A stretch of DNA of 6,397 nucleotides, taken from Propionibacteriaceae bacterium (GTDB lineage Bacteria; Actinomycetota; Actinomycetes; Propionibacteriales; Propionibacteriaceae). Below, piece after piece: positions 1 to 6,255 of the stretch. Position 1 is the stretch's first letter. Each line of letters begins with the position of its first letter. The position numbers were made by a program, and so were the translations under genes. Where the stretch lies: the NCBI GenBank assembly GCA_031254155.1, contig JAIRVA010000324.1, positions 1-6,397 on the forward strand, read 5' to 3'. The notes beneath the pieces are model-generated. The model ran no database searches, had not been told where the DNA came from, and saw nothing but the letters and a program-made list of their open reading frames with translations.

Positions 1-854
1 TAAACACGACGGCTGATGCTCAGTTGTTGTTTCACCTCGTGCGTGGCCGAATGGGTGAGCAGGCGCCGGTATTCCACCTCTCGACGCGGATGTGCGGCGC
101 CCATCGGCACATGGTGCTGGCGGAAGTCCGATCCCGCCTGCGGAGCGGTCTTCCCGTCTGTTTAGTGTCCACTCAGGTGATCGAAGCCGGAGTGGACGTC
201 GACTTTCCGGTTGTCTTTCGAGCGTTGGCGCCGGCCGACTCTTTGGTCCAAAGTGGCGGGCGCTGCAACCGGGAGGGAATGATGGGCCGACTCGGCAGAG
301 TCGTGGTGTTTCAACCCGAGGGAGGTGGCTGCCCGCCGGGTACCTATGAGTCAGACACCGCACTCACGCGCAGTTTCTTCGTTGATGTTTCCCCTGGTTG
401 TGATCGTCCTCGGGGCATTCTGGGCGAACCGGCGTCGATGACTGAGTATTATGACCGACTGGCGAGGACACCCCGAGGTGCTACCGGCATGACGTCCCTC
501 GTTGAGAATTCGCGGAAGCATCTCGACTTTGCCGAGACGGCGACGCATTTCCGGATGATCGATTCGGATTCGATGCCAGTCATCGTCACGACGTACGGTC
601 CCGCTTCGGATCGGGAAGCGCTTTGCTCGCTGCTGGACAGTCTCGACACTGACCCCGCCTACCAGATCACTGACCGTGACCGGAGCCTACTGAACATGTA
701 CACGGTGGCGCTGCCACCGCGGAACCTCTACCGAGACCAATCCGACGTGTCGATCGGCCTGGAACGAATCGGCGTCCTGCACTGGGCCGGCCACTACGAC
801 CAAGACTGTGGGGTCATCCCTACTCAACCAACCAAGGAGGCATCGATATGGTGA
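1..854 (+). CDS. cas3: CRISPR-associated helicase/nuclease Cas3, C-terminal part (5' end outside window)
   Basis: The reading frame (codons from base 3) is open to the left edge, so this is the last 283 residues of a longer protein; type I-C Cas3 is usually around 750-800 residues. The part seen is the second RecA-like helicase domain and the C-terminal domain. Visible motifs, numbered from the first codon in the window: NTTADAQ (1-7) and VFHLSTRMCGAHR (23-35) around motif IV, STQVIEAGVDVDF (56-68) as motif V, and QSGGRCNREG (83-92) as motif VI with Q83, R87 and R90. The HD nuclease domain and motifs I-III must lie upstream. Cas3 is recruited by Cascade to an R-loop, unwinds the DNA 3'-5' using ATP and degrades it. 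The TGA stop overlaps the cas5c start by 7 nt (ATGGTGA), so the two are probably translationally coupled. A TTG at 24 could be read as a start, but homology continues upstream of it. The end shows no truncation or frameshift. Confidence 0.95.
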   Translation, partial: NTTADAQLLFHLVRGRMGEQAPVFHLSTRMCGAHRHMVLAEVRSRLRSGLPVCLVSTQVIEAGVDVDFPVVFRALAPADSLVQSGGRCNREGMMGRLGRVVVFQPEGGGCPPGTYESDTALTRSFFVDVSPGCDRPRGILGEPASMTEYYDRLARTPRGATGMTSLVENSRKHLDFAETATHFRMIDSDSMPVIVTTYGPASDREALCSLLDSLDTDPAYQITDRDRSLLNMYTVALPPRNLYRDQSDVSIGLERIGVLHWAGHYDQDCGVIPTQPTKEASIW

Positions 855-1543
855 AGCAGGCTGGCTCGCTACCAGCAAACCATCATGAGTGGAGTCGCGT
901 TCCCTTGCCGGAGTTCCACGAGAACCCGGTGGTGGTCCAAGCCAGTGGCCCGTGGGCCTGTTTCACGCAGCCCCAGTTCAACTCGGAGCGGGTGTCGTAC
1001 CCGATCATGACGCCGTCGGCGGCCCAAGGGTTGCTGTCCGCAGTTTTCTGGAAGCCCCAGTTCAAGTGGGTCATCGAAGCGATTGAGGTGCTCGCACCGG
1101 TCAAGTGGGCGACGCTACGGCGGAATGAGTCCGGGTTGCCGATCACGGCGGACGCGCTGAAACGCGGGTACCTCGATGTGAACACTGTGGTCCAACAACG
1201 TATGACGCTGATGCTGCGGGATGTCCACTACCGGGTGTACGCCCACGTCTGGGTACATCCCGAGGCTGAGGAGCAAAGCCCGGCCAAGTGGCGTGACCAG
1301 TTTCGTCGCCGCATCGCCCGAGGGCAGACATTCAGCACGCCATTCTTCGGGATGCGTGAGTTTCACGCTGACATCCAGCCCGCCGACCACCGTCCGCCCA
1401 TCCCGTGGAGTGAAGATCTGGGGATCATGCTGCTGCGCATCGATCAGTCTGGCCCCACGGAGTCGTCGCACTGGTTCGACGCCCAGGTCATCAACGGGCG
1501 GATGGACGTACCGCGCCGCGGACGCCACAAAGTGGAAGGATAG
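848..1543 (+). CDS. cas5c: Type I-C Cascade subunit and pre-crRNA endonuclease Cas5c (Cas5d)
   Basis: This is a 231-residue Cas5 of the I-C type, close to the usual family length. In subtype I-C, which lacks Cas6, Cas5 cuts the repeat hairpin in the array transcript and then stays on the 5' handle in Cascade. Family motifs seen are SYPIMTPSAAQGLLSAVFWKP (starting at S50), RDVHYRVYAHVWV (124-136), and the Arg-rich FRRRIARGQTF segment (152-162) followed by PFFGMREF (165-172). Compared from memory with the Bacillus halodurans enzyme, whose reported catalytic residues are Tyr46, Lys116 and His117, Tyr51 and Lys147 are present but the His position appears to be Trp148. The ATG at 848 follows AAGGAGG (834-840) with 7 nt spacing and overlaps the cas3 stop. 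Two bases separate its stop from cas8c. The family call is firm; catalytic competence is likely, because the enzyme sits with an intact array, but it is not shown. Confidence 0.95.
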   Translation: MVKQAGSLPANHHEWSRVPLPEFHENPVVVQASGPWACFTQPQFNSERVSYPIMTPSAAQGLLSAVFWKPQFKWVIEAIEVLAPVKWATLRRNESGLPITADALKRGYLDVNTVVQQRMTLMLRDVHYRVYAHVWVHPEAEEQSPAKWRDQFRRRIARGQTFSTPFFGMREFHADIQPADHRPPIPWSEDLGIMLLRIDQSGPTESSHWFDAQVINGRMDVPRRGRHKVEG

Positions 1544-1545
1544 CT

Positions 1546-3405
1546 ATGACGATTCTTCAGGCGCTAGTGTCGCATAAGTCGAGTAATGCACTACCGGCCG
1601 GGTACGCGATGAAGTCTCTGGGGTTCATGCTCCGAATCGAAACCGATCCCCTGACCTGCGGTTTGCTCCCACTTTATGACCAACAACACAACAAGCGTGG
1701 TGATCTAGTGAACCGCTGGGTGGCACCAGTCACAGCCATTCCGAATGCCACCCGCACCAACAACCCCCAGCCGCTCCTGGGCTGCGACACGGCGGCGTTT
1801 GTGCTGGGCTTACCCAAAAGCACGAACGAGGAATCGTCAGCCGCTGCGGCGAAGCAAGCTGACATTGCGCGCGCCAAACGGCATGCCTTCAACGACCTGC
1901 TCTCGACATGGGTGGTGGAATCTGGTGATCCGGACGGTGAGGTATACCTGGAGTGGGTGAGGTGCGGCAGCCCGGGCCTGGAAACGGCCATTGCCCGACT
2001 CGATGACCGGTGGCGGAAGCGACTGGATGTTGACGCGATCGCCATTGAGGTGGGTGCCGGGGAGGTTTTCCATGACAAACGATCACTCCAAGCCGCCTGG
2101 GCCGCCCACAGTTTGCAGTCTGGATCGGGCCGACGGGATACCTGTTTGTCCTGTGGTGCCTTTGGACCAGTGGTGGACACCTTGCCGCAGGCGATTCAAG
2201 GGCGTTTTGTTCCCGGGACGGCCACGGCGCAAGTGGTTTTGATCAGCGGGAACTTCCCTTCCGCTCAGCGCGGGGCCACGGGGAGTGGCCTACAGTCCGC
2301 TCCCGTCTGTCCAACGTGTGCGGTCACGGCGGTGCAAGCTTTCAATGACCTGGCGTCTCGCGATGATCACCGGTGGGGATCGACGGAAGACACGACGGCC
2401 ACCATCTGGTGGGCGAAATCCGGCCAGGAGTACGATTTTGCCGCCATTGACGCTCCCGAGCCGGAACGAGTTGCCCGGCTACGACGATCACTGTTCGATC
2501 TCAAGCGCAGCAGCCGGACGATTGAGCACGATCGGTTCTATGCGCTCACATACTCTGGCAACGTCGCCCGCTTGATGCTGCGCTCCTGGCTCGATGTCCC
2601 GCTGCACGATGTGGAGTCCAACGTCAATCAGTGGTTTGTTGACGTTGCTACGGCATCGACTCGTTGGCCGTTGCCGCCCCTGAGTGCGCTGGCCCGTTCG
2701 GCCGGGTCAATAGTCTTTAGTCGGGGACAGTTGCGCGAAGACCCGCCACACGGGGCCTTTGACGCACTGCTCAGGACCGCTCTGATGGGGCTCGCCGTAC
2801 CGCCTAGCCTACTTAACCAGGCACTCACCCGGGCTAAAGCCGAGATCCACTACGCCACTCAAACGCACCCCCGTTCCGGACCCCATTCGCCGTTCACCTG
2901 TCTGATCTGTCGGTCTCGGGAGCGGGCAGCGCACCGGCTGGGCCTTTTCCGTCTTATCCTCAACAGAACAAAACCGAAGGAGCAACCATTGTCACAGTAT
3001 CTAGATCCATCTCGGGATGATCCGGCCTACCTGGCCGGGAGGCTGTTTGCCGTCCGAGAACGACTGCAGTTCCTGGCGTCAGGAGAAGTTAATGCTTCGA
3101 TTGTTGATCGCTTTTTTGATCGAGCATCATCTAGTCCATCGGCTGTCGAACACTCGCTCTCCACGCTGGCGCAACAGCACCTCAAGGCCTTAGAGCGCAA
3201 GAAAATGAAGGGGGCCGCGACCAACATCAGCAAAGTGCTAACAGAACTGCATGCCCGCATGGGCGCCGCTCCTGATCGACTCGATGCCAGCAACCAGGCT
3301 CTCTGGATCGCCGGCTACTACCAGCAGCGACACGGCGACTTCGAAAAGGCGGAGTTGGCTAGCAACGCTCAATCATCACAATCTGAAGAAATTGACAACA
3401 GTTAA
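1546..3405 (+). CDS. cas8c: Type I-C Cascade large subunit Cas8c (Csd1)
   Basis: This is a 619-residue Csd1-family protein and the large subunit of I-C Cascade. It recognises the PAM and helps open the target duplex. The N-terminus MTILQALVSH followed by LPAGYAMKSLGFMLRI matches the usual Csd1 opening, which supports the ATG at 1546; AAGGA (1536-1540) lies 5 nt upstream. The middle holds a four-Cys arrangement, CLSC (C200, C203) and CPTC (C255, C258), around the segment AQVVLISGNF, which suggests a zinc ribbon. A third pair, CLIC (C452, C455), precedes the HRLGLFRLILNR segment. The last ~140 residues carry AYLAGRLFAVRERLQFLASG and LWIAGYYQQRHGDF, the Csd1 C-terminal signature. In I-C this region is also made separately as Cas11c. 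The stop TAA at 3403-3405 overlaps the AAGGAG that serves cas7c. The family is certain. The extra cysteines are seen directly, and zinc binding is inference. Confidence 0.95.
   Translation: MTILQALVSHKSSNALPAGYAMKSLGFMLRIETDPLTCGLLPLYDQQHNKRGDLVNRWVAPVTAIPNATRTNNPQPLLGCDTAAFVLGLPKSTNEESSAAAAKQADIARAKRHAFNDLLSTWVVESGDPDGEVYLEWVRCGSPGLETAIARLDDRWRKRLDVDAIAIEVGAGEVFHDKRSLQAAWAAHSLQSGSGRRDTCLSCGAFGPVVDTLPQAIQGRFVPGTATAQVVLISGNFPSAQRGATGSGLQSAPVCPTCAVTAVQAFNDLASRDDHRWGSTEDTTATIWWAKSGQEYDFAAIDAPEPERVARLRRSLFDLKRSSRTIEHDRFYALTYSGNVARLMLRSWLDVPLHDVESNVNQWFVDVATASTRWPLPPLSALARSAGSIVFSRGQLREDPPHGAFDALLRTALMGLAVPPSLLNQALTRAKAEIHYATQTHPRSGPHSPFTCLICRSRERAAHRLGLFRLILNRTKPKEQPLSQYLDPSRDDPAYLAGRLFAVRERLQFLASGEVNASIVDRFFDRASSSPSAVEHSLSTLAQQHLKALERKKMKGAATNISKVLTELHARMGAAPDRLDASNQALWIAGYYQQRHGDFEKAELASNAQSSQSEEIDNS
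2977..2982 (+). promoter_or_regulatory. Internal ribosome binding site for Cas11c
   Basis: AAGGAG lies inside cas8c and encodes Lys-Glu (frame-fixed AAG GAG), 6 nt before an in-frame TTG at 2989. It is as strong as the SDs of cas5c and cas7c in this operon, and it falls just upstream of the Csd1 C-terminal region that is independently translated in characterised I-C systems. It decides the Cas11c start. Confidence 0.75.
2989..3405 (+). CDS. cas11c: Predicted small subunit Cas11c, translated from an internal start within cas8c
   Basis: In several type I systems, including I-C, the small subunit Cas11 is known to be made by internal initiation within the large-subunit gene; this entry is the predicted equivalent. 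An in-frame TTG at 2989 (Leu482 of Cas8c) has a perfect AAGGAG Shine-Dalgarno at 2977-2982 with 6 nt spacing. It would give 138 residues beginning (M)SQYLDPSRDD and ending at the cas8c stop. The region is rich in predicted helix (RLFAVRERLQFLASG, LSTLAQQHLKALERKKM, ISKVLTELHARMG), as expected of the all-helical Cas11 fold, and its length is about that of known I-C small subunits. Two copies of Cas11 normally line the Cascade belly and stabilise the displaced strand. TTG is a weaker start than ATG, which may set Cas11 stoichiometry. The start is inferred from the SD and the family precedent. Confidence 0.8.
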   Translation: MSQYLDPSRDDPAYLAGRLFAVRERLQFLASGEVNASIVDRFFDRASSSPSAVEHSLSTLAQQHLKALERKKMKGAATNISKVLTELHARMGAAPDRLDASNQALWIAGYYQQRHGDFEKAELASNAQSSQSEEIDNS

Positions 3406-3409
3406 GGAG
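3404..3409 (+). promoter_or_regulatory. Ribosome binding site of cas7c, with long spacing
   Basis: AAGGAG overlaps the TAA stop of cas8c (3403-3405). The distance to the ATG at 3422 is 12 nt, longer than the 5-9 nt usually favoured. The only in-frame triplet at ideal distance is ATA at 3416, a very rare start, so ATG 3422 is kept. Confidence 0.6.
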
Positions 3410-3421
3410 TAGACCATAACC

Positions 3422-4276
3422 ATGTACACCGACCCCACAATGAAGCACGATGCGCTGCTTATGTTTGACGTAGTTGACTCCAACCCCAACGGAGATCCAG
3501 ACAACGCGGGTAAACCTCGGACCGATCTGGACACTGGCCAGGGCTTGGTGTCAGACGTCAGTCTTAAGCGCAAGGTCCGTGACACCGTACAGTTCCAAGT
3601 CGAGCAGGGCATTTTGCGACGGGAGCGGAATGAGATCTTCATCCGGCGCGGCGTGTCACTCAACGAACTGGAGGCAACAGAGGCGAAGAGCGTGCCGACG
3701 AACCAGCGGCAGGAGTATGTTGCGCTTCTCAAGGAGAAGTTTTTTGATGTTCGCATGTTTGGTGCGGTCCTCACTGGGTCCGGCGGCGGGGGTACGGCAG
3801 CGAACCGGGTCACTGGTCCCGTGACCTTTGGGATCGCCCGATCGGTCGATCCGGTGCTGCCATCCGAGTTCACCATTACAAGGGTGGCATCGACGAAGGA
3901 GAAGGATCGGGACAACGCCTCGCAGATGGGCAGCAAGACAGTCATCCCCTATGGGCTGTACGCCGCCCGTATCCATTACCAACCCACGCGTGACAACCAG
4001 GTGACGGCGGACGATCTGCGGGTCTTCTGGGATGCCGTGATCAGGATGTTCGAGCTCACCCGAAGCGCGGCGCGTCCGGACATCCAGGTACGGGGGCTGT
4101 TTGTGTTCACCCATGACAACCCGTTGGGGAACGCACCGGCTCACCGGCTTTTGGAGTTGGTGGGCGTATCAAAGAATCCCGGGGTGGAAACGCCAACGGC
4201 GTACTCTGACTACACCGTCACGGAACCGGCCGCCGATAACCTACCGACGGGTGTCACGTACACGCGTCTGGTGTGA
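3422..4276 (+). CDS. cas7c: Type I-C Cascade backbone subunit Cas7c (Csd2)
   Basis: This is a 284-residue RAMP-fold protein of the Csd2 family, at the usual length. Several copies (seven in characterised I-C complexes) polymerise along the crRNA spacer to form the Cascade filament. The hallmark motif is near the N-terminus: FDVVDSNPNGDPDNAGKPRTD begins at F15, with the invariant NPNGDPD at 21-27. Further Csd2 signatures are the LVSDVSLKRKVRD segment just after it, TGPVTFGIARSVDPVLPSEF and KTVIPYGLYAARIHY. A Gly-rich stretch (GSGGGG) sits before the TGPVTF motif. The start at 3422 places seven residues before a second in-frame ATG at 3440 (Met7); family N-termini are about this length, and either is possible. 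Its SD overlaps the cas8c stop. Cas4 starts three bases after its own stop. It is the most abundant effector protein, so a strong SD makes sense. Confidence 0.95.
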   Translation: MYTDPTMKHDALLMFDVVDSNPNGDPDNAGKPRTDLDTGQGLVSDVSLKRKVRDTVQFQVEQGILRRERNEIFIRRGVSLNELEATEAKSVPTNQRQEYVALLKEKFFDVRMFGAVLTGSGGGGTAANRVTGPVTFGIARSVDPVLPSEFTITRVASTKEKDRDNASQMGSKTVIPYGLYAARIHYQPTRDNQVTADDLRVFWDAVIRMFELTRSAARPDIQVRGLFVFTHDNPLGNAPAHRLLELVGVSKNPGVETPTAYSDYTVTEPAADNLPTGVTYTRLV

Positions 4277-4279
4277 CCC

Positions 4280-4852
4280 GTGGACGAGGATTGGTTGCGC
4301 CTGTCGCTGATTGAACACTATGCGTACTGTCCGCGGCAGGCCGCACTGATCCTTGATGGGGCGTGGGAGGACAACCACCTGACTGTTGAAGGGACCGCTG
4401 CCCATGAGCGGGTCGACCACGGCCCCACGGACTATCGGCACGGTGTCAAGGTGCACCACAGCGTTGATGTGGCGTGCGAACGTCTCAAGGTGTTCGGTGT
4501 GGCCGACTCAATAGAGGAAGACGCCGACGGTGTGCTGTGTCCGGTTGAGCACAAACGTGGACGCGGGGCTGGGGACATCTGGCCAAGTACGGCCCAAGTG
4601 GTGGCGCAAGCGCTGTGTCTCCAGGAGATGACCCATCAACTGATCCAGGAGGCGGCCATCTATCTGGCATCGGAGCGGCGGCGCGTTGTGGTTGTTGTTG
4701 AACGGGAGCAGTCGCGTGTGGAAGCCCTCATACGGGAGGCACGAGCGACCTTGTTTCTGAACGCGATTCCTCTGCCAACATCCAATCGGAAACTGTGTTC
4801 GTCCTGCAGTTTGAAAGTGGCCTGCCAACCGGGAGAGGACTTGTGGATGTGA
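4280..4852 (+). CDS. cas4: CRISPR adaptation nuclease Cas4 (RecB-like, Fe-S)
   Basis: This is a 190-residue Cas4. With Cas1-Cas2 it selects PAM-containing prespacers and trims their 3' ends, which fixes spacer orientation. All expected parts are present: the first Fe-S ligand Cys17 in EHYAYCPRQ (12-20); the RecB nuclease residues His42, Asp76 in FGVADS, and Glu90-x-Lys92 in PVEHKRGR; the Q106/Q110 ALCLQEM helix; and the C-terminal cluster CSSCSLKVAC, giving Cys173, Cys176 and Cys182. That makes four cysteines for a 4Fe-4S cluster. It starts at GTG 4280, three bases after the cas7c stop, with no clear Shine-Dalgarno, so translation probably depends on ribosomes leaving cas7c. An alternative TTG at 4295 has GAGGA just upstream, but the family N-terminus (D-x-L-x-L-S-x-I-x-H before the first Cys) fits the GTG better. 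Its end overlaps cas1 by 4 nt. Confidence 0.94.
   Translation: MDEDWLRLSLIEHYAYCPRQAALILDGAWEDNHLTVEGTAAHERVDHGPTDYRHGVKVHHSVDVACERLKVFGVADSIEEDADGVLCPVEHKRGRGAGDIWPSTAQVVAQALCLQEMTHQLIQEAAIYLASERRRVVVVVEREQSRVEALIREARATLFLNAIPLPTSNRKLCSSCSLKVACQPGEDLWM
4831..4838 (+). promoter_or_regulatory. Probable ribosome binding site of cas1
   Basis: GGGAGAGG lies inside the 3' end of cas4. GAGG ends 10 nt before GTG 4849 and 4 nt before GTG 4843. It favours a start in this short interval rather than the ATG at 4795, which would overlap cas4 by nearly 60 nt. Confidence 0.5.
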
Positions 4853-5865
4853 CGACCTATCTTCTACGTACGCTGTTTGTGCATTCAGAGGGTACGCGGC
4901 TGGTCTTGGAAGGCGATGCAGTCAAGGCCCTGCGAGATGGTGCTCCGTCCCAGCGGCTCCCGCTCAATGTGATTGATGGAATTGTGGTGCTCTCGGGCGT
5001 GGACGTGTCGACCCCTCTGTTGGTGCGGTGCGGCGAGGACGGGCGGACAGTCGCCTTCCTCAGTCGGTTCGGCAAACCGAAGGCCATTGTTGAAGGTCCT
5101 CTGAGTGGTCGAGGGCATCTGCGGTCACTACAACATGCGCGTCAGGCAGACTCGGCGTCGCGGGATCAGTTGGCGTGCGCCCTTGTTGGAGGAAAGCTGC
5201 ATCAGATGGCGTGGGGACTGCGCCAGTGGGCGCGTGATGTGGAACCGTCGCTGGCGTCCATCTTGAGAACGCAGGCCGATGCGTTGCGTGACCAGGAGTC
5301 GACGCTTGCCAACGCCTCGCGGCAGATGGCGCTTGGCGTCGAAGGCGCGGGCACGCGACGCTACTTCGATGGGTTAGCCCGAGTATTACGGTACCAAGAG
5401 TTTGAAGGACGAGTTAGACGCCCGGCCACCGACGCGGTCAACGCCACGTTGTCGATGCTGTACTCCTTGACAAGAATGGCTGTTCATGGGGCGATTCACG
5501 CCAGTGGTCTGGATCCGTACTGTGGATATCTACACGGTGATCGTGATGGCCAGCCCTCACTCGTACTGGACTTAATGGAGGAGTTCCGCCCGGTGGCGGA
5601 TCGCGTGGCGGTGTCGTTGTTCAACAAGAAGCGACTGGTGGATCGACATTTCGCCATTGAGGTGAGCGGAGCGGTCATGCTCACAAGCGAGGGGCGAGAG
5701 GTGGTCTTCAGCGCGTGGCACGAGCATCGTAATCAACTCGTCCAAGTACGTACGAGCAAACAACCCATTCCTCAGGCGGCACTGCCCATCGTGCAGGCGA
5801 ATCTCTTCGCCAACACTCTGCGATCGGGGCAGCCGTACCTTCCCTTGCGACTGGCTGTGAAGTAA
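4849..5865 (+). CDS. cas1: CRISPR integrase Cas1 (type I-C)
   Basis: This is a 338-residue Cas1, near the usual I-C length. With Cas2 it forms the integrase that inserts prespacers at the leader-proximal repeat. Numbering from GTG 4849, the N-terminal beta domain (TTYLLRTLFVHSEGTRLVLEG) is followed by the helical catalytic domain. The metal-binding residues appear as Glu165 in ALGVEGAGTRRYF, His229 in CGYLHGDRDGQPS, and Asp241/Glu244 in LVLDLMEEFRP. The start is chosen by family alignment: I-C Cas1 proteins open with M-x-x-L-L-N/R-T-L-Y/F-V, and the GTG overlaps the cas4 stop as ATGTGA (4-nt overlap). GTG 4843 is the nearest alternative, adding two residues. The upstream ATG 4795 would add 18 residues that only re-read cas4. 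It ends in TAATG, a one-base overlap with cas2. Confidence 0.95.
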   Translation: MTTYLLRTLFVHSEGTRLVLEGDAVKALRDGAPSQRLPLNVIDGIVVLSGVDVSTPLLVRCGEDGRTVAFLSRFGKPKAIVEGPLSGRGHLRSLQHARQADSASRDQLACALVGGKLHQMAWGLRQWARDVEPSLASILRTQADALRDQESTLANASRQMALGVEGAGTRRYFDGLARVLRYQEFEGRVRRPATDAVNATLSMLYSLTRMAVHGAIHASGLDPYCGYLHGDRDGQPSLVLDLMEEFRPVADRVAVSLFNKKRLVDRHFAIEVSGAVMLTSEGREVVFSAWHEHRNQLVQVRTSKQPIPQAALPIVQANLFANTLRSGQPYLPLRLAVK

Positions 5866-6155
5866 TGGATGTTCTGGTGACGTACGACGTCAACACACAG
5901 GTGCCGGCTGGCAAGCGGCGTTTGCGACTGGTAGTGCGGGCATGCGAGGGGTTCGGTCAGCGAGTGCAGAACTCAGTGTTCGAGGTGCAGTGCACGGAGA
6001 CGGCTTTAGTCGAGTTGACTGCCCGGTTGGCGCGCATCATTGATCAATCAGTCGACAGCATCCGCATCTACAGACTGGATTCTGGTTCCCTGGTACGAGT
6101 AGTGTTGATGGGTACCCAACGGGCGATTCCGGTAGATGACGCCTGGGTACTGTAG
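5865..6155 (+). CDS. cas2: CRISPR adaptation protein Cas2 (type I-C)
   Basis: This is a 96-residue Cas2, the normal length for I-C. It is the dimeric scaffold that bridges two Cas1 dimers in the integration complex. The N-terminal strand MDVLVTYDVNT carries the conserved Asp8, and the segment CEGFGQRVQNSVFEVQCT (28-45) is the strongly conserved core of the I-C family. The C-terminus AIPVDDAWVL is typical in length. The ATG shares its A with the cas1 stop (TAATG), and no good SD is visible, so it should be read by coupled re-initiation. It is the last gene of the operon. The leader starts immediately after its TAG stop, with an inverted repeat directly adjoining it. Confidence 0.95.
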   Translation: MDVLVTYDVNTQVPAGKRRLRLVVRACEGFGQRVQNSVFEVQCTETALVELTARLARIIDQSVDSIRIYRLDSGSLVRVVLMGTQRAIPVDDAWVL

Positions 6156-6195
6156 CTGGGGTAGCAGGTGTAATGGGACTACTGTACGTGGGCTA
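6148..6195 (+). repeat. Imperfect 16-bp direct repeat, 32-bp spacing
   Basis: Bases 6148-6163 (TACTGTAGCTGGGGTA) and 6180-6195 (TACTGTACGTGGGCTA) match at 13 of 16 positions. Their starts are 32 bp apart, close to three helical turns. The first copy begins inside the last codons of cas2, and both overlap the arms of the inverted repeat. Confidence 0.65.
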
Positions 6196-6201
6196 CCCCA
6201 G
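6156..6201. repeat. 10-bp perfect inverted repeat directly after cas2
   Basis: CTGGGGTAGC (6156-6165) and GCTACCCCAG (6192-6201) are exact reverse complements around a 26-nt centre. The left arm begins at the base after the cas2 TAG stop. There is no T-tract after the right arm, so it does not look like an intrinsic terminator. It could form an RNA hairpin in read-through transcripts or be a protein-binding site in the leader. Confidence 0.8.
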
Positions 6202-6255
6202 GCCTGAAGCGATGGCGAGAGAGGCATGGCGGCCGAAGTACGAGAACACGAGACA

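Noticed and set aside
24..26. TTG as the start of the cas3 reading frame
   Set aside because: The frame stays open to base 3, and the preceding residues NTTADAQ fit the helicase region before motif V, so the gene simply begins outside the window.
1..854. Cas3 lacking its HD nuclease domain as a novel variant
   Set aside because: The gene is cut by the window edge, so the missing domain says nothing about the protein.
1115..2180. Long open frames on the minus strand opposite cas5c and cas8c
   Set aside because: They lie wholly against well-supported genes, show low-complexity Ser/Arg-rich translations without recognisable motifs, and are expected in GC-rich DNA.
3376..4144. Minus-strand open frames of 189 and 162 codons opposite cas7c
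   Set aside because: They are shadows of cas7c: they overlap each other in different frames and have no SD or domain signature.
4795..4848. Upstream ATG as the cas1 start
   Set aside because: It would add 18 residues overlapping the cas4 Cys cluster in another frame. The family N-terminus aligns from GTG 4849.
6146..6174. Promoter with TGTAAT (6169-6174) as a -10 box in the leader
   Set aside because: No acceptable -35 hexamer lies 16-18 bp upstream, and a single AT-rich hexamer is not enough.
6156..6201. Intrinsic terminator after cas2
   Set aside because: The stem is good, but the loop is 26 nt and the following sequence GGCCTGAAGC has no T-tract.
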